From Verrucomicrobiales bacterium (GTDB lineage Bacteria; Verrucomicrobiota; Verrucomicrobiia; Limisphaerales; J093): a DNA stretch of 64,000 nucleotides. The DNA is taken from the NCBI GenBank assembly GCA_024233305.1, contig JACKPV010000024.1, positions 1 through 64,000 on the forward strand, read 5' to 3'. How positions within the stretch are numbered: the first letter of the stretch is position 1; each line of letters opens with the position of its first letter. The notes under the pieces are model-generated. The model worked only from the letters and a program-made list of their open reading frames with translations. It did no database searches and was not told the origin of the DNA. Shown piece after piece: positions 55,429 through 64,000 of this stretch. Position numbers and translations under genes: made by a program.

Positions 55429-56940
55429 ATGGCTGAAGCCGCCAATATCATCTCCGAACGATTCCGGCAGCGCGACATTCTGATAACCTGCCGCAACAGC
55501 CAGGGGGTCGATGTGCGGTCCACTCCGGTTCACGTAACCCGCTTCACCGCAGTGCTTGAGGTCTACAATCCTCACAGCATTCTCCAACTATCCGAGGTTC
55601 TGGGAGATTTCCGCATCACCATCGGCGATCGCTGCATCTACAGCGGCCGCGGCGTGGTCAGCAACCTGGTCAATGCGGGCATCCTCCTCGTGGTGGAGGT
55701 CACGCTCGATGACGAATCCTGGCTGGACGTCGACCTCTTCTCGCCCATCGCCCAACCGGACCGTCTGCGGGACGAGTTTGACGCGTTCATGGGGCAATGG
55801 CACCGGATGCAGTCGATCCGGCCGGAATTCAAAGTGGCGGTGAGTGATTTCCAGATGCTCCTGGCGGAAGTGCGCCGCTGGCTGGACCAGGTGGAATTGG
55901 GCGTCCGTTCGGAACCCCGGGGCAGCCGGGAAGAACTGGAGCGGGAGGTGCTGCAGGGGTTGGAGGGTCGCGTCCTGCCGGAGATCGACGAGTGGGCGGG
56001 CCGGTTTGACAGCGCCGCCGAGGCCATCGAGGACGTGGAACGTCCGGCCTACCGCGCCTACGCCCGCCGCCAGATCCACTCCCTGGTCATGTGCGCGCCG
56101 TTCGTCTACCGGACCTATCACAAGCCCCTGGGTTATGCCGGCGACTACGAAATGGTGAACATGATTCTGCGGGATCCGTACGAGGGGGGCACCTTGTTCG
56201 CCAAGATGGTGAATGTCGTGTTTCTCCGGAACCCGCCCGCCGAAGCCCATCGAAACCGGATCGACCACCTGAAACACCGGCTGGAGGAGGTGGTACGGGA
56301 GGCGGTCGCGGCCGGACGCCGCGCCCGCATCCTGAACCTGGGCTGCGGTCCCGCCCGGGAGGTGGAACGATTCATTGAAAGCAGTGATCTTTCGGATCAT
56401 GCTGACTTCACGCTGATGGATTTCAACCGGGAGACCCTTGAGTTCGCCGGCCAGCGACTTCGGGAGTCGCTGGCCCGGCACGGAAGGCGCACGGGCCTCA
56501 ACCTGGTGCAAAAATCGGTCAACGGACTGTTGAAGGATGCCTCGAAGCCACAGCCGCCCGAAGGAGACAGTTCGTTCGATTTCGCCTATTGTGCCGGACT
56601 TTTCGACTATGTTTCCGACCGCGTCTGCCGGCGATTGATCGACCTCTTTGGGCGCTTGGTTCGCCCGGGCGCGCCCCTGCTGGTGACGAACGTGACCGGC
56701 TCGAAACCGTTCCGGTTTTCCATGGACTACATCCTGGAATGGCATCTGCTGTGCCGAACCCGCGAGCAGATGTTGGCGCTGATCTCCGAGGACGCGCCCC
56801 TGGAAGCGGCGGAAGTGCGAGCCGACGCGACGGGGGTGAACCTCTTCCTCGAAGGCCGACGAAGACCCGCCACCAGCGGGCCAGGGCAGTCGTCCCGACC
56901 CGTGGCCTTCGCCGCCCTGGAGCCTGCCCGCCGGCCATGA
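55429..56940 (+). CDS. PilZ-like/SAM methyltransferase fusion, PhcB-like
   Basis: The 503-residue protein has an N-terminal ~110-residue beta-rich region resembling PilZ-type domains (RFTAVLEVYNPHSILQLSE ... ISSGRG-like turn), a helical linker, and a class I SAM methyltransferase domain with motif I ILNLGCGPAREVERF near residues 301-315 and TLMDFNRETLEFA after it. The YHKPLGYAGDYEMVNMI block is typical of the group annotated as 3-hydroxypalmitate methyl ester (EF) synthesis proteins. The gene is the first of three ATGA-overlapping genes followed by a kinase and a response regulator, matching phcB-phcS-phcR/Q. Its methylation target is inferred, not shown. Confidence 0.75.
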   Translation: MAEAANIISERFRQRDILITCRNSQGVDVRSTPVHVTRFTAVLEVYNPHSILQLSEVLGDFRITIGDRCIYSGRGVVSNLVNAGILLVVEVTLDDESWLDVDLFSPIAQPDRLRDEFDAFMGQWHRMQSIRPEFKVAVSDFQMLLAEVRRWLDQVELGVRSEPRGSREELEREVLQGLEGRVLPEIDEWAGRFDSAAEAIEDVERPAYRAYARRQIHSLVMCAPFVYRTYHKPLGYAGDYEMVNMILRDPYEGGTLFAKMVNVVFLRNPPAEAHRNRIDHLKHRLEEVVREAVAAGRRARILNLGCGPAREVERFIESSDLSDHADFTLMDFNRETLEFAGQRLRESLARHGRRTGLNLVQKSVNGLLKDASKPQPPEGDSSFDFAYCAGLFDYVSDRVCRRLIDLFGRLVRPGAPLLVTNVTGSKPFRFSMDYILEWHLLCRTREQMLALISEDAPLEAAEVRADATGVNLFLEGRRRPATSGPGQSSRPVAFAALEPARRP

Positions 56941-59693
56941 ACGAGCCGCCCCTGGAAATTAGCAGGGCTTACGCGGAGAACGAGCGGGTGCAGGGCGCTC
57001 AGCGTCTGCGGGTCGGTTGCTGGTTGGTCATGGTGCTGCTTCCTGCAGGCCACCTGGTGGATAGGGTCGTCTATGAACCGGAGTCCGGCCTGGTCGAGGA
57101 TTTCCTCTGGGTTCGACTGGCGTGCGCCGCCCTGATCGTCCCTCTCCTATACCTGTTTCACCGCCCCGCCGGGATTCGCTGGTACGGGTTCCTCAGCCTG
57201 ATGGTCGCCGTGCTTCCGGCGGCAGCCATGAGCTACATCATCCACCGCGATGATGCAGGGCCGGCCTCGGGCTACTATGCCTCAATCAACCTGATTCTGC
57301 TCGCCATCGCGATGGTGGCGCAATGGACTTGGAAGCAGAGTCTCATGGCGGTTTCGATTCTGCTGGGAATGTACTTCGCGGGGACCGTGCCCCGGATTTT
57401 CGATAACCTCCGGCAGGGCACTGACACTGAGGTCGGCCCCTTTCTCAACAACGTCTGGTTCATGCTGCTCACCGGAATCATCGTGGTCGTCGGCAGCGAG
57501 CTCACCCAACGCTTGCGGCTGCGCGATTTTCAGCTCACCTACGAGCTGGAGGAGAGCCGAAAGCACTTGCAGCGCAGCTACCGGCAGCTGCAGGAACTGG
57601 ACGAACTCAAAGGGCGCTTCTTCGCGAACATCAGTCACGAATTGCGCACCCCGTTGACCCTCCTGTTGGCGCCCCTCGAGAAACTCATCAAGCACCCGCC
57701 CACGGCAGATCCCGCCCTCAGCGAATTGCTCGTCATCATGCATGCGAACGGCATGCGGTTGCTGAAACTCATCAACGACCTGCTCGACCTCGTGCAGTTG
57801 GAGGCCGGGCAGCTCAAGTTAAAGCTCCAGACCGTCCAGGTCGGGACCTTCCTGAAGGGCATGGTGAGCGCGGTGAAGGCGGTCGCCGACGAACGGAGCA
57901 TCCGGATCGAACACGTCGTCGATCCCGCGTTGACCACGATCCAGGCCGACCCCGACAAGTTGGAGAAGGTCTTCCTGAACCTGCTCTTCAACGCCATCAA
58001 ATTCACCCGCGCCGGAGGGGCCATCACCGTCAGCGCGCGAGCGGAGGGCGAAGTGGCTCTGTTCGCGGTGCGGGACGATGGGGTGGGCATCGCGGCCGAG
58101 CACCTCCCCTTCCTCTTCAGTCGTTTCTGGCAGGCGGATTCCTCCAGCATCCGCCGGCATCCCGGTGCCGGCATCGGCCTGGCGCTGGTCAAGGAACTCG
58201 TGGCTGCCCATGGCGGCGCTGTGTCGGCGGAGAGCGCTCCGGGACAAGGCACGACGATCTCGATGCGCCTCCCGTTCCATCCCGCCGCGACCGGCAGCAG
58301 CGGGGGAGAAGCGGCGTCGCCGACGCCGGAACCGGCTAGCCCCGCCGGACCGCTCGAGCCGGACGCTCCCGCCACACCGCCCGAACCGGAAGCGACGCAG
58401 GCCGCGTGGCTGAACGACCTTTACAGGCGGGCGGAACTCTTCGCCAGCGTTCCCGGACTCCGCTCCCGTTCCCGCCCGTTGGAGATTCCGGGCCGGGGCG
58501 GACGTCCCAAGGTCCTCGTGGTGGATGACGAACGGGACATGCTCAGCTTCGTCAGCACGCAGCTGGCCGAGGACTACGAGATCATCGAGGCAATCGACGG
58601 CGACCAGGCGGTCACCCTCACCGAACAGTACATTCCCGATGTGGTGGTCTGCGACCTCATGCTGCCGGGCAAGGATGGACTGGAGGTTTGCCGCGAAATC
58701 CGCCGGCGCACGTCCACCCAGGCAGTGCCGGTGTTGATCGTGACCGCAAGCGCCGACGACGAGGCGAAACTCTCGGCGCTCGCGTCCGGGGCCAACGATC
58801 TGCTCACGAAGCCATTTTCCCTGGCTGAGCTGCGTGCCCGGGTCAAGGCCCTGAGCGACAACACCCGGCTGCAACGGACCTTGCTGCAGCAAAACCAGCG
58901 GCTCGAGGCCACGTTGGACGAACTGCGGGAAACCGAGTCGCAGCTGGTGCAGGCCGAGAAGATGGCCTCCCTGGGACGCATGAGCGCCGGCATCATCCAC
59001 GAGATCAACAACCCGCTGAATTACTCCCTCACCGCCATCGATCTGCTGGCCATGTATGCGGACGAGCTGGACCCGGCGGGTCGGGCGGATTACGACAGCA
59101 CCCTCAGGGACGTCCGCGATGGGTTGCGGCGGGTGTCGGGCATCGTGGGTGACCTGCGCGAGTTCACGCACCCTCAGGGGGGCAGCCTCGATACGATTCC
59201 GGTCCGGCACGCCGCGGAGACGGCCCTTCGCTTCCTGGCCGCGGAGTGGAAGGGGAAGGTCAATGTCCGCAACGAAATCCCCGAGGACCTCGAGGTTTCC
59301 GCAGTCTCCGGCCGGTTGATGCAGGTCTTCGTCAATCTGCTGCAGAATTCCCTGGATGCGGTGCGCAGCAGGGACGCCGCGACGGGTGAACCGGAGATCC
59401 GGTTGACCGCCGAAGTCGGAGCCGCCACCACCTTGATCCGCGTCTGGGACAACGGTCCGGGGATCCCCGAGCATCACCGCGACAAGGTGTTCGACCCCTT
59501 CTTCACCACGAAGGAGGTCGGCCAGGGCACCGGCTTGGGCCTCAGCATCTGCTATCGTCTGCTCCGGGACGTTGGCGCCGCGCTGGAAATCCGAAGCGAA
59601 GTCGGACGTTTTTGTGAATTTGTCATGATCTTTCCCCGCAAGCCCGCCCCTCGGACGGGGGAACTGGCAGCGGATTTGGTCGCCTTCAGATGA
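56937..59693 (+). CDS. Hybrid sensor kinase: 6TM-HK-REC-HK, PhcS-like
   Basis: The start overlaps the methyltransferase stop as ATGA; the product has 918 residues. An N-terminal membrane domain with about six helices (to ~190) is followed by a coiled coil, a first kinase (H234 in ISHELRTPLTLL, then an HATPase with NAIKFT and GAGIGLALVKEL), a Pro/Ala/Glu-rich linker, a receiver domain (KVLVVDDERDM, D573 in VVCDLMLPGKDG), and a second kinase (H688 in AGIIHEINNPLNYS, FFTTKEVGQGTGLGLSI). All phospho-sites are present. In Phc-type systems the membrane kinase senses the fatty-acid methyl ester; a second built-in kinase and receiver is unusual and suggests an internal phosphorelay. Confidence 0.88.
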   Translation: MNEPPLEISRAYAENERVQGAQRLRVGCWLVMVLLPAGHLVDRVVYEPESGLVEDFLWVRLACAALIVPLLYLFHRPAGIRWYGFLSLMVAVLPAAAMSYIIHRDDAGPASGYYASINLILLAIAMVAQWTWKQSLMAVSILLGMYFAGTVPRIFDNLRQGTDTEVGPFLNNVWFMLLTGIIVVVGSELTQRLRLRDFQLTYELEESRKHLQRSYRQLQELDELKGRFFANISHELRTPLTLLLAPLEKLIKHPPTADPALSELLVIMHANGMRLLKLINDLLDLVQLEAGQLKLKLQTVQVGTFLKGMVSAVKAVADERSIRIEHVVDPALTTIQADPDKLEKVFLNLLFNAIKFTRAGGAITVSARAEGEVALFAVRDDGVGIAAEHLPFLFSRFWQADSSSIRRHPGAGIGLALVKELVAAHGGAVSAESAPGQGTTISMRLPFHPAATGSSGGEAASPTPEPASPAGPLEPDAPATPPEPEATQAAWLNDLYRRAELFASVPGLRSRSRPLEIPGRGGRPKVLVVDDERDMLSFVSTQLAEDYEIIEAIDGDQAVTLTEQYIPDVVVCDLMLPGKDGLEVCREIRRRTSTQAVPVLIVTASADDEAKLSALASGANDLLTKPFSLAELRARVKALSDNTRLQRTLLQQNQRLEATLDELRETESQLVQAEKMASLGRMSAGIIHEINNPLNYSLTAIDLLAMYADELDPAGRADYDSTLRDVRDGLRRVSGIVGDLREFTHPQGGSLDTIPVRHAAETALRFLAAEWKGKVNVRNEIPEDLEVSAVSGRLMQVFVNLLQNSLDAVRSRDAATGEPEIRLTAEVGAATTLIRVWDNGPGIPEHHRDKVFDPFFTTKEVGQGTGLGLSICYRLLRDVGAALEIRSEVGRFCEFVMIFPRKPAPRTGELAADLVAFR

Positions 59694-60952
59694 AATCGAT
59701 ATACGACTACAAACGGTTCGCCATCCTCTACGTGGATGACGAGGAGTTGTCCTTGAAGTACTTCACCAAGGCCATGGGCAAGACCTTTCGCATCTTCACT
59801 GCGACCAATGCCGCCGAGGGCTACCGGATCCTGCTGGACCACCAGGAGGAGATCGGCGTGGTGATGAGCGACCAGCGCATGCCCGGCGAGCAAGGCACCC
59901 AGTTCCTCGAACGCGCCCGGCGGCTCCAGCCCCGCATCATCCGGATTCTCGCCACGGCGTTCGCCGATCTCAATGCGGCCATCGAGGCGGTGAACACCGG
60001 GGCCATCTACAAGTACGTCACCAAGCCCTGGGAGCTCCCCAACCTCGAGATGACGCTCAAGCGAAGCATGGAGTTCTTCATTGTGCAGCTGGAAAGGGAC
60101 CTGCTCCTGCGCCAGAAACTCTCCGCCCTCCACCGCATGCTCATCGCGGACCGAATCCTGAGTCTGGGGGTGCTGGCGGCCGGTCTCGGACAGCGGCTGC
60201 GCAACACGCTGGACGCGATCCGGCGATTCCTGGAACTCGCGCCCGAAATGCTCCAGGGCGAACAGGTGGACATCGAACGGCTCCAGAACCCCGACTTCTG
60301 GCGGGACTTCCACCGCCATGTGCAAAGCCAGGTCCGCACCGTATTCAGCCTGGTCGAGGGCATCACGGAGGACGCCGAGCGTCCGCTCGTGTTCGACGCC
60401 GAGGTCCGGCTCGCCGCGGTGGTCAATCAGTGCGTCGAGGAACTCGGCCCCGAATTGAAGCAACGGTCCCTCCACGTCATCAATCACATACCGGCGGATC
60501 TTCCCCCGCTTCGCGTCGACGGCGTCCGCTTTCGGCGGCTCTTCGAACTGCTGCTTCGGGACGCCCTGATAAACCTCGCCGAGGGCTGTGAGGTGCGTTT
60601 CGAAGCATCCCTGCGCCCGGGCTCGGATGGCGAAAGCCCGGAGGTCGAACTGGTGGTCAGCGACAACGGCGGCGGGTTGCCGTCGGCCGCGGTGCTGTCG
60701 GTGTTGGATCCGCTGGTCGAACGGGGCGTGGCAGCAGGCGATTTCGGCCTGAACCTCATGGCCTGCTATTTCATCGTCTATCACCACGGGGGACGGGTGC
60801 AGTTGCAGTCCGGCGCCGGAGAGGGTACGTCGTTCGTGATCACCCTCCCACTCACTCCGCCCGTCGAAGAGCCCCGGCTCGAAAGCGAGGAGTTCCTGCT
60901 GCGGGCGATGACCAACGAGCGGCTCTGGGAACGCCTCATCGCCGGCGGATGA
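59690..60952 (+). CDS. Receiver-HATPase response regulator, PhcR/PhcQ-like
   Basis: The ATG overlaps the kinase stop (ATGA). The 420-residue protein has an N-terminal receiver domain (ILYVDDEELSLKYFTKAM, phospho-acceptor D61 in VVMSDQRMPGEQG, YVTKPWEL) and a C-terminal kinase-like ATPase domain (VVSDNGGGLPSAAV ... GEGTSFVITLPL). The helix where a kinase would carry its histidine reads LGVLAAGLGQRLRNTLDAI, with Gln in place of His, so it cannot autophosphorylate in the normal way. A receiver joined to a kinase-like output is the plan of PhcR/PhcQ. There is no DNA-binding domain, so output must be through protein contact. Confidence 0.82.
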   Translation: MKSIYDYKRFAILYVDDEELSLKYFTKAMGKTFRIFTATNAAEGYRILLDHQEEIGVVMSDQRMPGEQGTQFLERARRLQPRIIRILATAFADLNAAIEAVNTGAIYKYVTKPWELPNLEMTLKRSMEFFIVQLERDLLLRQKLSALHRMLIADRILSLGVLAAGLGQRLRNTLDAIRRFLELAPEMLQGEQVDIERLQNPDFWRDFHRHVQSQVRTVFSLVEGITEDAERPLVFDAEVRLAAVVNQCVEELGPELKQRSLHVINHIPADLPPLRVDGVRFRRLFELLLRDALINLAEGCEVRFEASLRPGSDGESPEVELVVSDNGGGLPSAAVLSVLDPLVERGVAAGDFGLNLMACYFIVYHHGGRVQLQSGAGEGTSFVITLPLTPPVEEPRLESEEFLLRAMTNERLWERLIAGG

Positions 60953-61777
60953 TCGCCCCCTCGCCGCGACAACGCTTCAGTCAATGAACTGCGGATGCAG
61001 CGGCGATGGCCCGTTGGCGGGGTGGCCATCGAGGACCGCTGAAAGCTCAACTCAACCCGGGACGGACGAGTTCAGTTCCGCCAGGGTATCCGTGCCCATC
61101 AGCCCATCCGTGCTGGCTCCTGCTGCATGGTTACGGCTCGAGCCTCGGATGGCTTCCGCGGCGCCCGGTCCCCCCTTGATGCGGGTTCGGTCCCGGAATC
61201 GGACCGCCACGACGGCGGGTTGTCCTCGTGGGCGTGCCCGTCCGTCCGGGCCGGAGAGCATTGACGGACGTCCCCGCAGCGAGTCCGCGGCCCCGCTCTT
61301 CATCGCTCGTCAACCGCTGCCGGCGCTCCGCCGCAGGCGGCGCTTGATGGCAAAACGATGAAAAAATCTTGTTGTCAGGATAGCGAAGATGATCAAGGAT
61401 TCTCGCCGATGTTCGGTTTCGCGTCACCTGTGAAGAGCCACCGAAGCCGCCGCGAACCAGGAACCAGCCGCCCCATGCGGCGCGGATTCGCAGGCCTGTC
61501 CGGCCTTCCCAAATGTGTCGCGTTTTTGCCTGCCTGATCAATACACGGCTGCCGGATGGTGCCTGACCGACAATCCAGCATGGATCGCGACACCAAGGCC
61601 GGCCTCGGTGACCGCGAAACGGGGGTTGGCACGCCTGTTGCTTGGGCGAGCAGCAGCGTGGCTCCCCGGCCGCGCCGCAATGATCGACCAAGCGATTTTT
61701 TCGCACATCTGTAAACCGAAGCCGGTGTTCTCCCACGAGTTCCCGGTTCAATGTTACTAACCCGTAACTACGACAGT
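60953..61777. other. Long gap upstream of the porin gene
   Basis: About 825 bp without a supported gene. It contains a sigma-54 promoter (61626-61642) near the porin end. A short piece near 61125-61140 (CATGGTTACGGCTCGAGCC) recalls the edge of the dispersed repeat near 27.06 kb. The rest shows nothing recognisable. Confidence 0.55.
61626..61642 (+). promoter_or_regulatory. Sigma-54 promoter of the porin gene
   Basis: The sequence TTGGCACG (61626-61633), four bases, TTGCT (61638-61642) matches the -24/-12 consensus, with exactly 10 bp between the invariant GG and GC. It lies about 135 bp before the start codon, leaving room for a long leader. An upstream activator site is not evident. Confidence 0.8.
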
Positions 61778-63049
61778 ATGAGAACCAACAGAAACAAACT
61801 GAACCCCTGGACCTCGGCCCTGCTGGCCGCAGGTGTCATCGGTGCCGGCTCCGCCGCCCAGGCGGAGGAGGCAGGCAACTACGTCGCCACCGCGCTGTCC
61901 TCGACCACCATCAGCGGCTACGTGGACACGTCCGCCATCTGGGCGGTCGACCAGACCGGCGCCATGCGCCTGCCCGGCCGCACCTACACCGGGCCGGACA
62001 AGCAGAACGGCTTCAACCTCAACCTGGTTGATCTGGTGATCGAAAAGCCCGTGGATGAAAGCTCCTGGGGCGCCGGTTATCGCGCCGAACTCCTGTTCGG
62101 TCCGGATGCGAAGCGCCTCGGATCGAACACCATGCTGGGCTTCAAGGATGACTCGGATCTCGCCATCAAGAACGCCTACGTCAGCCTTCGTGCGCCGGTG
62201 GGCAATGGCATCAACTTCAAGGTGGGCCTCTGGGACACGATCGTCGGCTACGAGGTCTTCGCCGCAGGAGCCAATCCCAACTACAGCCGCTCCTACGCCT
62301 TCTTCATTGAGCCGTTCGTGCACACAGGAGTATTAGCCAGCTACGACGTCAACGATATCCTCAGTATTAACTTCGGCGTGGCTAACAACGGCTTCGGCAG
62401 CGACTTGGCCAACGGTGCGGCGGCCCCCGACCCGATTGGTGGCACAGTTACAACGCCGCCTCCTGCTCCAGGCACCACCGTGACCCTCCCTGGCCGGGGC
62501 GGCAACATGATCAATTACCGCGGGGCCGACAACGGTGAACTGACGTACTTGGGCAGCGTTTCGTTGACCGCACCCGAGAGCGCCGGAGCACTCGAAGGCG
62601 CTCAACTCACCGGCGGCATCGTCTACAATCCGCAATCGGGTGGTTTTCAGGACTTCTACAACTTCTACGCCGGAGCCAGCCTGCCCCTGCCCGTCACCGG
62701 GCTGAGCTTGGGAGCAGCGTACGATTACCTGGGTGGCCAGGACACGATGCACGCCAACGCCTTTGGCGGGTATCTGGTCTTCCAGGCGACCGAGAAACTG
62801 CTTCTTGCCGGCCGCGTGGAATACGCCAACGGCAGCTCCGGCACGTGGGGTACCGCCGGGAAGCCGGACGGCGACGAGTTCCTCGGCGTCACCGCCACGA
62901 TCGACTACTCCCTCTGGGCGAACACCATCACCCGGCTGGAGTTCCGTTGGGATCGGGATCTGGCCGACGGGCCCAAGGCGTTTGGCACGGCAGCCAATCC
63001 CGCCGAGGACGCCTACATGCTGGCGCTCAACGTGATCTACAACTTCTAA
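61778..63049 (+). CDS. Outer-membrane beta-barrel porin-like protein
   Basis: The start at 61778 (MRTNRNKLNPWTSALLAAG) gives 423 residues and a clean signal peptide ending AAQAEE; an ATG at 61751 would add nine residues before it. The mature part is strand-rich with aromatic belts (TISGYVDTSAIWAVDQ, GFNLNLVDLVIEKPV, GAAYDYLGGQD) and ends LALNVIYNF, with the terminal Phe of barrel proteins. It resembles the putative beta-barrel porin-2 (OmpL-like) family. A loop around residues 215-245 is Pro/Thr/Gly-rich. No Shine-Dalgarno site is obvious. It is followed by a strong terminator. Confidence 0.82.
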   Translation: MRTNRNKLNPWTSALLAAGVIGAGSAAQAEEAGNYVATALSSTTISGYVDTSAIWAVDQTGAMRLPGRTYTGPDKQNGFNLNLVDLVIEKPVDESSWGAGYRAELLFGPDAKRLGSNTMLGFKDDSDLAIKNAYVSLRAPVGNGINFKVGLWDTIVGYEVFAAGANPNYSRSYAFFIEPFVHTGVLASYDVNDILSINFGVANNGFGSDLANGAAAPDPIGGTVTTPPPAPGTTVTLPGRGGNMINYRGADNGELTYLGSVSLTAPESAGALEGAQLTGGIVYNPQSGGFQDFYNFYAGASLPLPVTGLSLGAAYDYLGGQDTMHANAFGGYLVFQATEKLLLAGRVEYANGSSGTWGTAGKPDGDEFLGVTATIDYSLWANTITRLEFRWDRDLADGPKAFGTAANPAEDAYMLALNVIYNF

Positions 63050-63066
63050 GCCCCTTCCCCTCCGCG

Positions 63067-63096
63067 AAGCCCCTTCCCGCAACGGAAGGGGCTTTT
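63067..63096 (+). terminator. Intrinsic terminator of the porin gene
   Basis: AAGCCCCTTCC (63067-63077) pairs with GGAAGGGGCTT (63084-63094), followed by a short T run. It lies 17 bp after the porin stop. Confidence 0.88.
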
Positions 63097-63154
63097 GCGT
63101 TCCGGGTCCCGGCCTTCCCGTCGCTCCTGAGAAGTCTACCCGCCCGGATGACGA

Positions 63155-63943
63155 TCAGGCGCCCGCCCGCGCCTCGCGTCGAGGACTGACACAACCGCGG
63201 CGGCTGGACCGGAAAAAGCCAACGAACACCCGCCCCCATTCGCTGCGGACCAGGGGTTCCGCGGCCTCAAGGCGTTCGGCCAGGGAACCGATGCCCAGAA
63301 CCATCGCATGGTATAGCCGCCGCAGTTCGAGGCGTTCCTCAGCACTCAACCCCGCCCGGCGCATTCCCACGACATTCAACCCCGCGATGCCGTTGTCCCC
63401 CCGCGCAATCGTGCAGGGCGGGAGGTCTTTGCTGATCGCCGATCCCCCCTGCATCAGCGCCATCTGTCCCACGCGCACGAACTGATGCACCAGGCAGTTG
63501 CCCGAAATGAAGGCGCGGTCGTGCAACTCGACATACCCTCCGAGGGTGGCCCCGTTGGCCATGATCACGCGGTCCCCCAACCGGCAGTTGTGTCCCACAT
63601 GACTGTGCGCCATCAGAAAGCAATGCGAACCGATCCGCGTTTCCTCCCCCACGGAACTCGACCGGTGAACGGTCACATGCTCCCGGAAGACGTTCTGATC
63701 CCCGATCACCAATCCGGTGGGCGCCGGCGTGTAAGCCAGATCCTGGGGCGCGTCGCCGATCACCGCTCCGGTATGGAAACGGTTGCCGGCACCGATGAGA
63801 GCTGGTCCCAGCAGGTGGACGTGCGGCCCGACCGCGCAACCCGCGCCCAGCCGCACACCGGCCTCAATGACGGCAAAGGGCCCAACCTCAACGCTCGGGT
63901 CGAGTTCGGCTTCCGGATCAATGATGGCGCTGGGATGAATCAC
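63155..63943 (-). CDS. lpxA: Acyl-ACP--UDP-N-acetylglucosamine O-acyltransferase
   Basis: LpxA performs the first step of lipid A synthesis in the cytoplasm. The 262-residue protein is a left-handed beta-helix of hexapeptide repeats (MIHPSAIIDPEAELDPSVEV onwards), with the catalytic histidine block MAHSHVGHNC and the GDNGIAGLNVVGMRRAGLS segment conserved in LpxA. The C-terminal helical part is shorter than in E. coli and ends in an Arg-rich tail. Another minus-strand gene appears to end 20 bp upstream, so it may be in an operon whose other members lie outside the window. Confidence 0.93.
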   Translation of the reverse strand: MIHPSAIIDPEAELDPSVEVGPFAVIEAGVRLGAGCAVGPHVHLLGPALIGAGNRFHTGAVIGDAPQDLAYTPAPTGLVIGDQNVFREHVTVHRSSSVGEETRIGSHCFLMAHSHVGHNCRLGDRVIMANGATLGGYVELHDRAFISGNCLVHQFVRVGQMALMQGGSAISKDLPPCTIARGDNGIAGLNVVGMRRAGLSAEERLELRRLYHAMVLGIGSLAERLEAAEPLVRSEWGRVFVGFFRSSRRGCVSPRREARAGA

Positions 63944-63963
63944 GGAGGATCAGTTACCGGGAG

Positions 63964-64000
63964 TTAATCGTAGAAGTAACCCAACTCCCGAAGCGAGACG
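63964..64000 (-). CDS. C-terminal end of a gene running off the window
   Basis: The minus-strand frame reads VSLRELGYFYD and stops with TAA at 63964-63966, 20 bp before the lpxA start. The tight spacing and protein-like composition suggest the end of an upstream cotranscribed gene. Too short to identify. Confidence 0.35.
   Translation of the reverse strand, partial: VSLRELGYFYD

Noticed and set aside
60953..61777. Possible small genes or structured RNA in the long gap before the porin
   Set aside because: No frame with plausible start and composition, and no fold I could defend beyond the sigma-54 promoter.

Overview
This 64 kb GC-rich window looks like the chromosome of a Gram-negative member of the Verrucomicrobiota, or a close relative in the PVC group. 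The evidence is combined rather than any single marker: lpxA and lolC/D-type genes show an outer membrane; there are Tat-exported Gfo/Idh/MocA oxidoreductases, a DUF1080 protein, a PEP-CTERM protein, a large ASPIC/UnbV lipoprotein, a DUF5989-carbamoyltransferase-SxtJ trio, and palindromic intergenic repeats of the kind common in this group. No rRNA, tRNA or phylogenetic marker other than alaS is present, so the assignment is an inference.

Layout. 0.2-2.0 kb: a secreted DUF885 peptidase-like protein. 2.4-16.9 kb: a complete type I-E CRISPR-Cas locus (cas3, cas8e, cse2, cas6e, cas7e, cas5e, cas1, cas2) and an array of 73 repeats and 72 spacers. Two related toxin-antitoxin cassettes, both damaged, flank the cas3-cas6e block on the opposite strand, and heptamer microsatellites follow cas5e and cas1. 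17-25.5 kb: a giant ASPIC/UnbV lipoprotein, a decapitated Septu-like (PtuA/PtuB) defence pair, and two tandem dynamin-like GTPases. 25.5-31 kb: an oxidoreductase, the DUF5989/carbamoyltransferase/SxtJ trio and a DUF1080 protein, separated by dispersed palindromic repeats. 31.4-35.4 kb: pgi and a LolCD-type exporter. 35.5-42.2 kb: a staphyloxanthin-like carotenoid modification cluster (aldehyde dehydrogenase, two desaturase/oxygenase-type flavoproteins, acyltransferase, glycosyltransferase). 42.5-55.3 kb: alaS, two exported proteins, an MBL-fold hydrolase beside a perfect 26-bp inverted repeat, a DUF481 outer-membrane protein, leuB and a second Gfo/Idh/MocA protein. 55.4-61 kb: a three-gene, ATGA-coupled operon of a methyltransferase, a hybrid kinase and a response regulator, resembling the PhcB/PhcS/PhcR-PhcQ fatty-acid-ester quorum-sensing module of Ralstonia. 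61-64 kb: a porin-like protein with a good sigma-54 promoter, lpxA, and the end of one more gene.

How the genes work together. The CRISPR genes form one transcription direction towards the array, with several stop/start overlaps; the array has the leader at the cas2 side, shown by repeat decay at the far end. The Septu relic and GTPase pair next to it suggest an ageing defence island. The carotenoid genes would convert a C30 backbone made elsewhere into an acylated, glycosylated acid. The Phc-like operon would make and sense a methyl-ester signal. The best candidates for something undescribed are the broken toxin-antitoxin pair inside the cas operon, the tandem GTPase pair beside the Septu relic, and the Phc-like operon outside Proteobacteria.
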